From contig JAQFVV010006215.1 of the NCBI GenBank assembly GCA_028023455.1, forward strand, positions 3,827,230 to 3,891,229: a DNA stretch of 64,000 bases, read 5' to 3'. The DNA is from Epiperipatus broadwayi (lineage: Eukaryota > Onychophora > Udeonychophora > Euonychophora > Peripatidae). Within the stretch, counting starts at the first letter, position 1. Every line of letters starts with the position of its first letter. The notes beneath the pieces were generated by a model. That model saw nothing but the letters and a program-made list of their open reading frames with translations, did not search any database and was not told the DNA's origin. Both the position numbers and the translations under genes were made by a program. Positions 1 through 11,284 of this stretch are shown here, one piece after another.

Positions 1-1469
1 AACTTACTGTACTTAGACTGGATCATTAACATCACTACACACTTTGTAAAAAAATATAGATGACAAAATGATTTCCTGGACTATCCTACTTTAATGCTCT
101 GTCATACCAAAATGCATTTCTTTTAGCACTATTCTATGTTTTAAAAATGTGAACCAAATATTATGATTATTATAATACATGTAAGCACATATGTGCGAAT
201 AATGCATGTTTAAATTGACTTACATTTATTGGCCACACACTACTAATACTGTCACATGAGAGGATCTGATTATACCAAGAATTTATTGACTGAAAATTAA
301 TATATTTAGGAGTTTTTGACTGAAGCAGAATATTAGAAAGGGTATAATCCCTATATAAGTTGCATTATTAGTTCCAAAAATCTTTAACAAAGATATTCCG
401 AAAAGCATTGCTAACATTAAGCACATCTTCCTAGTGACCTTAGAAACCTTATCAGTAATCTCCTCCCCACCCCTTATTTAAAGAATATTTTGAAAAGTAT
501 TTTAAGAGTTTGCCATTCCATCATTCACCAAAAGTGTTCTGTCATAATTGCTCAAATTCTGCCATTTATTATTTAATCATTATAAAACTTGTTTGAATAA
601 ATTTCTGTATAAATAAAATATTCAAATTAATCATATATATGCATAGTAAATGAGAATCTGTAATAAATTTTACCATATAAGATAGCTAATAAAGTATCTG
701 GTAGACAAATTTATTTCGTTCTCTAACAATGAATTTCCACAGCATATCTAGATGAACCATCATTACATCTCTATACTTATAGTAAATGTTCAGTCCAAAC
801 CAAAATTTTCATATTTCAGTTTAATTTTCTGTCATAAATTCTTGATCAAAGTTTCTTTCTATTTTTTTTTTTTTTGATATATAAATCTCATTGTTTAGAC
901 CAAGATCAACATAATATATAATTAAGCTCTAGTTTTTTTATCCTTTTCCCAAAGTGTAACAATATATCGTCCATTAATTGCTTTAATTTAAAATATTTCT
1001 TAAGAGGCTCAAATTGACCATAATTTTTATATTCAGTTGAAGAAGCAAAATGCTGATCACAGAGACAATTTCTTTTGAACTTGTTTTTTTCTCTTCCAAT
1101 TATTACCTTGACTTTTCCTTGAAATTTTGTCTTCCTTTTGTGTGTGTGTATTTTTAAACTTGTTTCTAGATCTCTAAATGGTTTTTATTATTATATATAA
1201 TTGCATTCTACATCTACGATGCAATTCTTCTGGATATTATAATCCGACAATATTCTGTCATTTGCTAATTGTTTATTAGAAAAAATTAAACAATACTGAA
1301 TTTAAAAAAATCTCTTTCTCTACTAAAACGAAGTCTTTTTTTTTATTTACTGCTTTTCATTGATAATTGCCATGTGTTATCAGTGACAACCTGTGGAATT
1401 TTTAACCAGGTATGCTTTATTATAACATCGCCAAAAAGTAAACAAGAAAAACAAAACACAATATTTCTA
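1..1469. other. AT-rich DNA without recognised feature
   Basis: Low-complexity, AT-rich sequence with homopolymer T runs (for example 858-875) and no ORF or repeat I can assign. Confidence 0.5.
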
Positions 1470-1620
1470 AATAGTTAAAATAAGAGTCATAGATCACATG
1501 ACCCTATCTCTTAAGGTTGTAAGTTATAAACAATGAGGATTTCCAATTCCTCTACAAGCTTTATGATAAATGCTTAGCCAGAGCCAGCACTTAAAATATC
1601 TGTCAGGAACCCCTTCCCAA

Positions 1621-1663
1621 ACCTCTGACCATGGTTTTGTGCTTTGGCACTCCTCAGAGAGGT
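1621..1663 (-). ncRNA. Hammerhead ribozyme motif A1, core G mutated
   Basis: Read on the minus strand: stem I ACCTCT, CTGAGGA, stem II GTGC-CAAA-GCAC, then AAAA where GAAA is required, the ACCATGGT palindrome, GTC and AGAGGT. All stems pair, but G12 of the core is A. G12 is the known general base, so this copy should be inactive. Confidence 0.65.
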
Positions 1664-2042
1664 GTCAGGCTAGGTTCAGACACTAGATCTAAAAATGCCA
1701 ACCCAAAGCCAAGCACTTATTCAAAAGTTATCTATTGAGTGGAAAATCTGAAATTTTCAGACATCTCCATGTCTTCAAACCCAGCTATCCAACTCAAATA
1801 GCTATAAGAGGCTGATAGATCTTCAGCCATACCATATAGTAGTAGTCTTAGCAATATAAAATTGCATAAGACTTGTGGCAGAGACTATAAATAGTCAAAA
1901 TAAGAGTCATAAATCACATGACCCTATCTCTTGGGCTTGTAAGTTATAAACAATGAGGATTGCCAATTCCTCTACAAGCTTTATGATAAATGCTTAGCCA
2001 GAGCCAGCACTTAAAATATCTCTGTCAGCAACCCCTTCCCAA

Positions 2043-2085
2043 ACCTCTGATCATGGTTTTGTGCTTTGGCACTCCTCAGAGAGGT
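2043..2085 (-). ncRNA. Hammerhead ribozyme motif A2, decayed
   Basis: Same layout as the copy 422 bp to the left, with the same G12-to-A change. The cleavage triplet is ATC instead of GTC, which also breaks the stem III palindrome. Confidence 0.6.
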
Positions 2086-2576
2086 GTCAGGCTAGGTTCA
2101 GACACTAGATCTAAAAATGCCAACCCAAAGCCAAGCACTTATTTAAAAGTTATCTATTGAGTGGAAAATCTGAAATTTTCAGACATCTCCATGTCTTTAA
2201 ACCCAGCTATCCAACTCAAATAGCTATATGGGGCTGATAGATCTAAGCATTTACCATAAAGCTTGTAGAGGAATTGGCAATCTTCATTATTTATAACTTA
2301 CAAGTTTAAGAGATAGGGTCATGTGATCTATGACTCTTATTTTGACTATTTATAGTCTCTGCCACAAGGCGTATGCAATTTTATATTGCTAAGACTACTA
2401 CTATATGGTATGGCTGAAGATCTATCAGCCCCATATAGCTATTTGAGTTGGATAGCTGGGTTTGAAGAGATAGAGATGTCTGAAAATTTCAAATTTTCCA
2501 CTCAATAGATAACTTTTAAATAAATGCTTGACTTTGGGTTGGCATTTTTAGATCTAGTGTCTGAACCTAGCCTGAC

Positions 2577-2619
2577 ACCTCTCTGAGGAGTGCCAAAGCA
2601 CGAAACCATGGTCAGAGGT
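2577..2619 (+). ncRNA. Hammerhead ribozyme A3, complete core
   Basis: Plus strand: stem I 5' strand ACCTCT (2577-2582), CTGAGGA (2583-2589), stem II GTGC/GCAC with CAAA loop (2590-2601), GAAA (2602-2605), minimal stem III ACC-AT-GGT (2605-2612), C17 at 2613, then AGAGGT (2614-2619) pairing perfectly with ACCTCT. All invariant core positions are present, so self-cleavage after 2613 is predicted. The very short palindromic stem III is typical of hammerheads in Penelope-like elements and retrozymes, which work best as dimers. Confidence 0.82.
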
Positions 2620-2720
2620 TTGGGAAGGGGTTTCTGACAGAGATATTTTAAGTGCTGGCTCTGGCTAAGCATTTATCATTAAGCTTGTAGAGAATTGGCA
2701 ATCCTCATTGTTTACAATAT

Positions 2721-3330
2721 TTCTAATTTTGTAACCACACAACCATTTTATTTTTCTATACCAATCATTGTTAAATGACCTAATTATATATATTATTATT
2801 AACTACTGTTTGACAAATAATATCTGGACTAGATCAACATTTTAAGAAAGTAAAAAAAAAAGTAGATCAACATTTTCTTTTTATTTCAATTTTTTATATA
2901 ATGTCGATTGGGAAAATGTAACTTTTTTATATAATCAACACTAACATTCATCATAATAAATATTTAAAATAATATTTCATTTAATATTTTGTTGCATTTT
3001 TTTGTAATAAATATTTATATATTAATTTATACATGTTAATTACAAGAAAAAAATAACAATATTTTATTGCTCGTCCTAAATAAAAAATTATTCGCTCAGA
3101 AGAGAAACTAGGATTAGGTAAATATATCCCTCTCAAATAGATTCTGATGCTGCTCAGCCCAATGACACTAGTTGTGCGCATTGATAAAAGCAAACGAATA
3201 AGACGTTTCTGACACTGCTATGACTACTAGCTGACTTTTGAATAGAATCTTAAGCAATGATTAAAATTATTTTTAAAAGCGGTTTAATTAGTTGTATTTA
3301 TATAATAATTATGTAAAATATTGAATGTTT
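2721..3330. other. AT-rich spacer
   Basis: No supportable gene. The short open frame around 2981-3193 on the minus strand has no recognisable features. Confidence 0.4.
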
Positions 3331-3335
3331 ATTAT

Positions 3336-3811
3336 TGTAATGTCTTCGCCCCTAAGTTTTTCAGAGGGGTAGAAAAGAACATACAATCCGATATATAAAC
3401 ACAAACGAGGACAAGAAATATAGATAAATATATGGAATTCGGCTAAACACCAATTCTTAAAACAGTTGTGATGCAAATAGCTCTAACAGCTTGATACGTA
3501 TCCAACTTCTTCTGTTAAACAAAACTGTAACAAGTGCTCGTTTTTCCACTCGCAGTTTTTATATCCCACTGTGTTCTTTTATTTAAGTCTTATCTGCTAC
3601 ATCTCTCCGTTATCGCATGTTTTCCAAAACTCCGTTTTTGATTGTTCTTAACTTTTAATCTCTGTGGCTTTGTTTGAAATTATAATTATTTCCATTATAC
3701 TTATTTAACTTTAATTAGTTATTTTTATTTCCAAACAAAATCAGAAAAAACTTCTGGAGTTAATTGTCTTTTGTAACTTCGCTATTTATTTCTCAACAAA
3801 CGAATACAACA
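3336..3811 (-). repeat. 3' LTR of the gypsy-like element
   Basis: Left copy of the long terminal repeat, collinear with 5539-6019. TG...CA termini; differences are scattered substitutions and small indels. Confidence 0.88.
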
Positions 3812-3883
3812 CTTCATCCCCTCACTCCAGAAGTTAGAGTTTATTTATGTTACACCTAATCATCTAATCTGCGCAGATTCCTT

Positions 3884-4075
3884 TTATCCCATACAGATCT
3901 GGTGCGGTTTCTCTCTTTCAGCTAGGAGAAACACTTGATTTTTCAGATTAATCGATGTAATCTTGAAATTTGTGTAAACCCTTCTTTTTCCTCGCCACCC
4001 TGAGTGCCTTTTTCTCCCACGTGAAGAAACTCTGGGTTTCCTTTTGCTCTTCAGTTTTTGTCTCTGGTAGCTCAC
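3884..4075 (-). CDS. Short basic ORF next to the 3' LTR
   Basis: A 63-codon frame with a highly basic N-terminal half (KLKSKRKPRVSSRGRKRHSG). It follows the coiled-coil frame by 3 bp in another reading frame, so it may be the frameshifted tail of the same protein. No family recognised. Confidence 0.3.
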   Translation of the reverse strand: MSYQRQKLKSKRKPRVSSRGRKRHSGWRGKRRVYTNFKITSINLKNQVFLLAEREKPHQICMG

Positions 4076-4078
4076 TGT

Positions 4079-4387
4079 CTAAAGATGCCATTCTTCTAAA
4101 AAATCTTCGAAAGTGTCCATTTCATTTTCACTTTCAGCCATCTTTTCTTGTAGTTCCATTTTATACTGCTGACAATTCTCTATCTGTTCGAATAATTCTG
4201 ACATTGCGAGTTTACTTTTTAAATCTTCATTTGATCTTTCAAAACTCTGACATTCTAAAAGTTTGCTTTGTAATTTTCCACTAAGTTCTGAATTTTGTTG
4301 TTCAAGTTCTTTTTTTAATTTATAAACATCCAGTTTTAATTTGTGCACTTCTTTTGATAGTTCATATTGTCGACTAGAAATGCTCAT
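4079..4387 (-). CDS. Coiled-coil ORF inside the LTR element
   Basis: An open frame of 102 codons with heptad-like Leu/Lys/Glu spacing (ELSKEVHKLKLDVYKLKKEL and onward), so a long coiled coil is likely. It lies downstream of gag where pol would normally be. Further minus-strand sequence between 4390 and 4620 also reads as charged, helix-rich peptide interrupted by stops, so the original coiled-coil protein was probably longer. It does not resemble protease, reverse transcriptase or integrase. Whether it is captured host sequence or an element-specific protein cannot be told. Confidence 0.45.
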   Translation of the reverse strand: MSISSRQYELSKEVHKLKLDVYKLKKELEQQNSELSGKLQSKLLECQSFERSNEDLKSKLAMSELFEQIENCQQYKMELQEKMAESENEMDTFEDFLEEWHL

Positions 4388-4706
4388 ATTGATTACACTA
4401 CATTCTAATTCTGTTACTCATTGTCTAGAAGACTTCAATTTTCCTTGAAATTCTTCCAGTTCATTTTGTAATTTGAAATTATAGCTTTTCAGTTCTTGTA
4501 ACTGCAAGTTGAGTTGTAGCTCAGATTGCATCTTTTTCTGAAACATGATAGCTAATTCTTGGTTTCTTGACTCCAATTCTTGTAGTTTAGTGATCTCTCT
4601 GTCTTTGCGAAATGGTCCTATCTCTCACAGTAATGCTTTGCCCCTTAGTTGATACATTGTTAATGGTATACGTTGTGCCATCTGTGCCTGGATTACATTT
4701 TGTTTG

Positions 4707-5460
4707 TCATGATTTTTTGCATACAGCTGTTAAATGCCCTTTAGAGCCACAGTTAAAATAGTTTTCTTTCCTCCATTTACAATTCTTCGATAATGGGCAG
4801 TTTTCCCACTGCAGAAACATTTTACTGTTAACATTTTCTCTCTTAATATTTTCATTCTTTGGCTGCTGACTTGGATCTGTTTTATAAACTGCCATTTTGC
4901 TGGGCTCTTCTGAGTTGTTTCTAAAAGCTAGGGCTTGCTCAATTACTGCTTCATATGTTCTTCCTTTTTTAATAGCTACATCATATGATAAATCACTTTC
5001 TGTTAACAACGTCTGTTGCAATCTTTCATCATACATTCCCCATAATAATTGATCCAGCAAAACTTATTCTAAAAATTCACCATAATCGCAGTTTTTTGCC
5101 AACTGTTTTAATACTATATCACAGTCTTTAATTTTTTTCTTCCTGGCTTGTTTTCTATTTCTAAAAGTTAATCTAGCTATGTGTCTAGATGGCTTCGAGC
5201 TAAAATAGTCTGCTAATTTTTAAACTATATCTTCAAACAGTACTCTATCAGTTATCAGTCCATCCCATAATTTATTAACAATTTCTATGACTTTACGTCC
5301 TGCTAAACATAAAAGTGCAGCCACTTTTTTTCATTATCTTTTATACCATTTAACTTAAAAAAAATTTCCAATTGCATAATATAAAGAGGCCATTCCTCAG
5401 CATTTTCAATACTAAATTCAAGAATACTGCTTTGTCCTAATGACATTTTACTTGTTTTAA
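4707..5460 (-). pseudogene. Degenerate gag with zinc knuckle remnant
   Basis: Read on the minus strand across stops, a retrotransposon Gag can be followed. The N-terminal part near 5450 contains FSIENAEEWPLYIMQLEIFF; the open frame 5060-4707 (117 codons) contains LLWGMYDERLQQTLL and ends with FNCGSKGHLTAVC. The knuckle has lost its first Cys. The order (capsid-like region, then a C-terminal knuckle) is normal for Ty3/gypsy Gag. At least two stop codons interrupt the N-terminal half, so the full Gag is not encoded. Confidence 0.7.
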
Positions 5461-5538
5461 ATTGTATTGGTTGACTTTCTTCGTCTGGCTTATTCTTTCA
5501 AGTTTCACTGGGTTCGAAAATTTTGACTGTGCCAATCT

Positions 5539-6019
5539 TGTAATGTCTTCACACCTAAGTTTTTAGAGGGCTAGAAAAGAACATACAATCTGATATAAAA
5601 ACACAAACAAGAACAAGAGATATAGATAAATATATGAAACTCGGCTAAACACCAATTCTTAAAATAGTTGTGATACAAATAGCTCTAACAGCTTGATACA
5701 TATCCAACTTCTTTGGTTAAACAAAACTGTAACAAGTGCCCGATGTTTTTCCTCACAGTTTTATATCCCTCTGTGTTCTTTTGTTTAAGTCTTATCTGCT
5801 ACATCTCTCCAAATTCTTTATCACATGTTTTCCAAAACTCCATTTTTGATTGTTCTTAACTTTTAATCTTTGCGGCTTTGTTTGAAATTATAATTATTTC
5901 TATTATAATTATTTAACTTTAATTAGTTATTTTTATTTCCAAATAAAATAAGAGAAAACTTCTGGAGTAAATTATCTTTTGTAACTTCACTATTTATTTC
6001 TCAACAAACAAATACAACA
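5539..6019 (-). repeat. 5' LTR of the gypsy-like element
   Basis: Right copy of the repeat and the 5' LTR for the minus-strand element. The interior begins AGATTGGCACAGTC on the minus strand; a primer-binding site should be there, but I could not match it to a tRNA. Confidence 0.85.
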
Positions 6020-6024
6020 ATTAT

Positions 6025-7109
6025 ATTATTGATATTTTGAAGCACAAATTTAATAATTAATTTCCTATTTTTTTCTGGAAGTATTGTGGCATTGCAGACA
6101 TATGGAACAGCCGATGCAGGATATTATTTTGTTCTACCTGCTTTTTTCATTATTCCAGTATTTTTGATCAAGAGGATACCTATTGCAGAGTTAATATTTA
6201 TAGGTGTCTCAATCATGCTATTCTTTAGTTTCTACAGTTCTAGAGTATGTTGTTCTGTTTCACCTATACAAAGTATTATATCATCAGAAATATCTTTAGA
6301 TTTTTCTATAATATTCAAATCCTCTTCTCTACGTTATTTTTCTTTTGTGATAGCATCTCCATTACTTTTCAAGCTATTTGCACAATTTATATCAATTTTA
6401 GATTTTTCTATATTGTTCACATCATTCTTAGGATTATCTATAATTTCATCATTTCTCTGAAATTATTGTATCTATCTTTTCAGTAAATTCTTCACATCTT
6501 TTTTTTAAAGTTTTTTTCTATCATTATTTTATTATACTTCTGCATTTTCTTTACTATTATTTGATTTTTTTTTTTTAAATATTTTTTTGTATAATGTTAG
6601 TTTTATCGATTGAACAATTTCTTGGAATTTCATTTCTCCCTTCATTATTCACCTATTTTACTTCGATATTTTCAGTCACTTGCATTTTCACTATTGACTT
6701 TATTTCTAGCTATTTCATTGTTATTTTATTTAATACCCTATTCTCCATTATCCCCTTCATGCTGTCTTTCTCTCCATTATTGATAATCATTGCTTCAAAC
6801 CAGTTGTCTAATTGCTTTATTATTTCTCATATTTTATTCCCTTTTATTAATTATATTCTAATTATTGTCTATTTATCTTCATTATCATGTCTTTCTTTTT
6901 TAGTCATTTACCTGCTTTTGTTTATATCCCATTCTTGGATCTCACTCCATTTCTCTATAATATTTCATTTTAATCTTTTTGATCATGATCATTTGCCAGC
7001 TTGAATGTAGTCTAGCTTTATATTTAGATTTTAGTTTTACAGGTGGGAAATAGATTATTAAATCAATCTGTCTGTTAGGTTAAGTTCCAAAATTTAGATC
7101 TTCATTTAC
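6025..7109. other. Pyrimidine-rich region with uninterpreted open frames
   Basis: The plus strand is T/C-rich, and the long plus frames (6086-6460, 6594-7004) encode Phe/Ile/Ser-rich low-complexity peptides, typical shadows of a biased sequence. The minus strand reads as Lys/Glu/Asn-rich peptide with frequent stops, possibly a dead coiled-coil ORF of a retroelement. I see no motif to name it. Confidence 0.3.
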
Positions 7110-7935
7110 ATTATCATTTCAACTATTATGGAGCTACTGCAGGATGAAAATCTCTTCAAGTCCAATCCATCTTTCTAATCTCTAGTTCTTTTTTCCACAT
7201 CACCTAGCCCACTTCCTTATTTCATTTCATTCATCTCACATGTAGTCTGTTTCTAGGTCTTTTACAATTTATTGGAATCCAGTTTAAGATTTCAACTATC
7301 CATCAGTCTTTTAATTCTTTTAGTGATATCAGTAACACCTGTTTGTTCTCTCACTCATGTATTTTGTTTTCATTTTCTTCTCATTATTTCTAACATGCAT
7401 CTCTCAATACTTTGCTAAGTGGTCTGAAGCCTCTGTATTGCTCTTTTGTTATGTCCAAGTCTCAGATGCATAAGTTAAAACTGGTAACACCATTTATTAA
7501 AAAAACTTCCTTTTCAAACACATATGCACATTTCCTTTTAATATTAAATTATTTCTACCAAAATCACTCCAACCAAGTTCGTTTCTATGATTAATTTTAT
7601 CCACTATATTTCCATATGCAGTAATACCAAAGTATTTGTAGTTGTTACTTTTAAAACTCATCATTATCAATGTTTATTTCTTAGAAAAAAATCATTAAAT
7701 ATTACTTTAGTCTTTTTAACATTTACCTTTAATCCTATTATTTTACTTAAATCTGATAACTCATACATTTCCTAGTTTTTTCTATGATAAAATATTAATA
7801 TTAACTAGTTCTAAAGCATTTTTTGAAAAAAATAACTACATCATCTGAAAAATCTAGACGATGTAAATAATATCCATTTAATTTTACTCCCTTAGCTTCC
7901 ATGCCAAAAATTATTTACAAGTCACACATTGGTGC
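7110..7935 (-). mobile_element. 5'-truncated, decayed RTE LINE copy
   Basis: This segment is collinear with 41404-42245, the 3' part of the intact RTE ORF on the minus strand. Shared landmarks run from CTGCAGGATGAAAATCTCTTC near 7139 to the DD-containing motif near 7850 (CATCATCTG). It corresponds to reverse transcriptase motif C through the C-terminus and 3' end, carries many stops and indels, and is a dead-on-arrival type copy. Confidence 0.8.
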
Positions 7936-8879
7936 ACTACTTATGTATTAAGTTAAGGTATTGATAACTTCATATAAATATTTTCATAAATAGGTACTGT
8001 TCTAATTGGCTATCTACATTTAAATTTTCTCTTTAAATGAGTCTTTGAACACTTCTTTAAACACTAAGATGACTAATTTAGAAATTGCAGATTTGCAAAA
8101 ATGGTAATTTATCCTAGCGGTAATACTATTGCATTAAATTTATAAATTCTTTATTTAATCTAAAACATTCTAATATTAGTTTTCATTGACAATAGTTCTT
8201 TTTTGGTGAATTTTTATTTCTCTTTTCAATTTCTTATTCAAGGATGGAGTAGGAGAAAGAAATGATGTGGGGTAGAATGAGGAAACCAAAAATACATGAT
8301 TTACAAAAAGCAGATAAATTTCAAGAATCATTTTCTTGTTTGTATTTGAAATAAAAATTGGTTTGGAAATTTGGATTCTTTTTCTTGTGTTTTTAGAAAT
8401 CTGTTTTTTGTTATAAAAAGTAAGGGAGGGGTAGGAAGAGTAGAGAACTAGTAATTCTACTAGTGCTAAATTTATAATATCCACTGTGCAATCTAAAGCC
8501 TTTTTGGCCAACTTTTATTTTTTAAAAATCCAATGTGAATTAATTAAAAAAAATTAAAGATGAAAAAAAAAGGAAAAAACATTTTTCTGCTGTGTTATAA
8601 GAAATACATTTTTTTAACTTGTTAGAAATTAGACTCAAAATAAACTTTGTTGTTGATTTAAATTGTTTCTGCAAATAATAATCCTGGTTTTCATTTAAAT
8701 GGTTATATTATTTTTTAGTTTAAAAAAATCCAAATTAATAAAAAAGTTTTTATATTAAGCTTTTTTTATGTTTTATATTCAGCCAATTTATTTTTATTTG
8801 GAGTGTTTGATTGGATTGTATTGAATGTAGTTGGATCAAATTCCACAAATCAATTACCTTCTAAAACTTCCTCTCTCCC
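7936..8879. other. AT-rich DNA without recognised feature
   Basis: The 111-codon minus frame at 8176-8511 has no family features; I regard it as chance. Confidence 0.4.
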
Positions 8880-9350
8880 AGCAACAAGAAAGAAGAAATT
8901 TAAAATATTTTAAAAGACAATATGTCCAAAACAAATCTGTCATTTATAAATCAAAAGAAGCCAATAAGAAAGAATAAATTTATACATTTTTAAAGACAAA
9001 ATTGTCTAAATTTCCAAAACAAATCTGTCCAATTACAAATCAAAAGAAATTGTTAATGATATATTCCAAATTAAATCAAAAGAAGTTGTTTGAATTAAGT
9101 AATACATGCAATTGACTGTTTAAAAGGCAAATAAAAAAAGTTAAAAAAATTTAAGACAAAATTTCCAAATCAAATCTTTTAATTACAAATTAAAACAGGT
9201 TGTTTGAATTAAGTAGTATTGCAGATGCCATTTATTCCTCTTTCCCCTCACTTTTTAAAAGCCAGTAAGAAAGAAGAAATTTACAAATTTTTTAAAGATA
9301 GAATAAAAATTCCAAAATAAATCTGTCAATTACAAATCACAAAAAGATCT
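8880..9350. repeat. Degenerate tandem repeat
   Basis: About four diverged copies of a block containing AAGAAAGAAGAAATTTA, then AAGACAAAATT-TCCAAAACAAATCTGTC and ATTACAAATCAAAAGAA. Spacing varies from about 70 to 140 bp. The phrase TTGTTTGAATTAAGTA also recurs. No coding potential. Confidence 0.55.
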
Positions 9351-10660
9351 TTGAAATTCTAAAGCAATCAATTTTGTAAGCTGATATTAGATATATTACA
9401 GAGGATGAGAAATCCAAAGAAACCTTGAAAATTTACAATTGACCTTTTTTTAGAAACTGAAAAAAAAAGAAATACTATTAAAAGTTTTTCAAAAAATCTA
9501 TCTATAAAAACTAATAGTAACAGGTTTTAAGCATTGAATTTATAAATTAAGTTGTAAGTACCATTACTACAATAATTCAGCATTTTTCTAAAGAAAGTTT
9601 CAAATGATCGATTAATCATCCCAGCATTCTTTCATGATGTCACTGTTTAAAGAGTTAATAAAAGATAAAAATGGAAATGTAGTTAGCCAACTAGATCAGT
9701 ACCCATAAAGATACAAAAGATATAGCTCATTGTTTTCTATTAAAAAATACAAGTTCGCATTACATTTTAAGATCCATCTTATAGAAAATGGTAATCTTTA
9801 AGTTATTCACATAAGGATTATTAAAAAAGCTCTATTACTCATTTATAAAAACTAATATCATTCCATCATACCATTAAAACTAAAATGAGAATTAGTTTTA
9901 TAGCCTAGATAAACTTTAAATTAACTTTTGATCTTACTGAATGAAACTTTCTTTTAATATTTCTTTGTATTCCTCAACACCTGATCATTCAAAAATAATT
10001 TCTAACCAATTCATTTTTAGCTCTTTTTATTTTCATCTACAAGAATTTATTCATGAATACAGTAAAAATTACTACATTGGAGATTTATTTATCAATGCTA
10101 GATGTAACAGGTATACAAAAAAGCTTTATTAGATATTAATATATTTTTCTTTTTTGAAAATGTTACCAAAATTTACAGCATTGATAGTGCACTCTGTAGG
10201 TTTCTGGGATAAAATTGTTTTAACAATACAATATAATTTATCATTTTTACAGAAAAACACTACTCGCAGGAAAGCACTTCTCTACTTTTAACATAACATC
10301 TATACTTTGTGTAATATACCTTTAAAATTAGAATAACATAGTTTTCAAATAAATTACTACAAGTTATAAACTAAATTAAAAATATTTTTATATTAGAGAC
10401 CAGTTCATGTAAGTCAAGATCATTTTTGCCATATTCACAGACCTTTTGAGCTATTATGAACAATGATTAAAATGCTCAAATTAGATGCTCTTTTCTTTTT
10501 TACATATAAACATTTTTACAGTTTGAACTTACATTTTACAGACTAACCATAAAATTGTACAAGCAGTTGCCTTTTTTTTGTTTTTTCTAAAATAATTTGA
10601 ATCTTTGCTTATGGGTGAATGCAAGTCAATTTATATCAAACAGCCCATATGTGAAGATTA
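9351..10660. other. AT-rich DNA without recognised feature
   Basis: Scanned on both strands; nothing assignable. Confidence 0.4.
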
Positions 10661-10770
10661 ATTTACTTCTAAATATATTACAATAAATACTGTGCTGTAT
10701 AAAAATAAGTATTTAATTTACTTCTAAATATATTACAATAAATACTGTGCTGTATAAAAATAAGTATTTA
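10661..10770. repeat. Exact 55-bp tandem duplication
   Basis: The unit starting ATTTACTTCTAAATATATTA occurs twice in direct tandem with no difference, indicating a recent slippage or duplication event. Confidence 0.9.
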
Positions 10771-11013
10771 TCAATATAATTCATTTATTAACTGTTGGAT
10801 AAATTAATCATTATCTGACTTGTCACATAACAAAAATTAAAATTCTCAGCTAACATAAAGTTATCTTTAAACATCACATGATCACTATTTCTTATGCTAG
10901 CACATGACTGTTATTAAACAGACAAAACTCTCCATACAATAGAGCCAACCAGAGTAATCAGTGGATGCCAGAAGGCTTGTGCATAAAATCCCCATTTAAT
11001 GCCTAATCCAATA

Positions 11014-11055
11014 TCCCCAGACTAGTTTCTGGCTTGTGGTCTTCGTCAGTGAGGA
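11014..11055 (-). ncRNA. Hammerhead ribozyme C1, near-complete
   Basis: Minus strand: TCCTCA, CTGACGA, stem II with CACAA loop and one mismatch, GAAA, ACTAGT palindrome, C17 of GTC, then TGGGGA pairing with TCCTCA. Invariant bases are present; only stem II is weakened. Confidence 0.72.
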
Positions 11056-11114
11056 GCTTTGGTTCTGAGAGCACTGCACATAGATCTTTAGATGCAGTGC
11101 TCTCAGATCCAAAG

Positions 11115-11156
11115 CTCCTCACTGATGGAGGCCACAAGTCAAAAACTAGTATGGTG
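11115..11156 (+). ncRNA. Hammerhead motif C2, decayed
   Basis: Plus-strand partner in the palindrome: CTGATGG instead of CTGATGA and AAAA instead of GAAA, so two core positions are lost. Confidence 0.6.
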
Positions 11157-11284
11157 ATATTGGATAAGTAGACACTAGATCGAGATTTTATGCACAAGAC
11201 TTCTGGCATCCATTGATTACTCTGGTTGGCAGTGAGTGGCACTACTTTAAGGAGAGTTTTGCTGGTTTAATAGTTATCTTCTAA

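Larger units (their letters stand above)
1470..2720. repeat. Hammerhead repeat family A: two direct units plus inverted unit
   Basis: Two head-to-tail units (about 1475-1880 and 1890-2250) are followed by an inverted copy (about 2255-2715). The units are near-identical: landmarks such as GACACTAGATCTAAAAATGC, AACCCAGCTATCCAACTC and AGGCTAGGTTCAGACAC recur in all three. Each unit contains a hammerhead-type motif, on the minus strand in the direct units and on the plus strand in the inverted one. The two minus-strand cleavage sites are 422 bp apart, which would be the monomer length. I infer a non-autonomous, retrozyme-like element; no ORF is present. Confidence 0.75.
3336..6019 (-). mobile_element. 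Non-autonomous Ty3/gypsy-like LTR retrotransposon
   Basis: A 2684-bp element with LTRs of 476 bp (3336-3811) and 481 bp (5539-6019) that begin TGTAATGTCTTC and end ATACAACA in plus orientation. It is flanked by the 5-bp duplication ATTAT (3331-3335 and 6020-6024). Gag remnants lie on the minus strand, so the 5' LTR is the right-hand one. A purine tract (GAGTGAGGGGATGAAG on the minus strand) abuts the 3' LTR as a polypurine tract should. The 1727-bp interior holds a broken gag and a coiled-coil ORF; no protease, reverse transcriptase or integrase motif was seen. LTR divergence of several percent indicates an old insertion. Confidence 0.85.
10905..11280. repeat. Hammerhead repeat family C, head-to-head palindrome
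   Basis: Near-perfect inverted repeat centred near 11087. Left end AACAGACAAAACTCTCC, right end GGAGAGTTTTGCTGGTTT. Each arm contains a hammerhead-type motif. The inner sequence (GAGAGCACTGCA / TGCAGTGCTCTC) forms the tip of the hairpin. Related copies lie near 39, 56.7-57.5 and 58.9-59.3 kb. Confidence 0.75.

Noticed and set aside
6086-7004. Long plus-strand open frames in the pyrimidine-rich stretch
   Set aside because: Low-complexity Phe/Ile/Ser peptides with no family motif; they are what T-rich DNA gives by chance.
8176-8511. 111-codon minus ORF
   Set aside because: No conserved pattern, splice context or family features.
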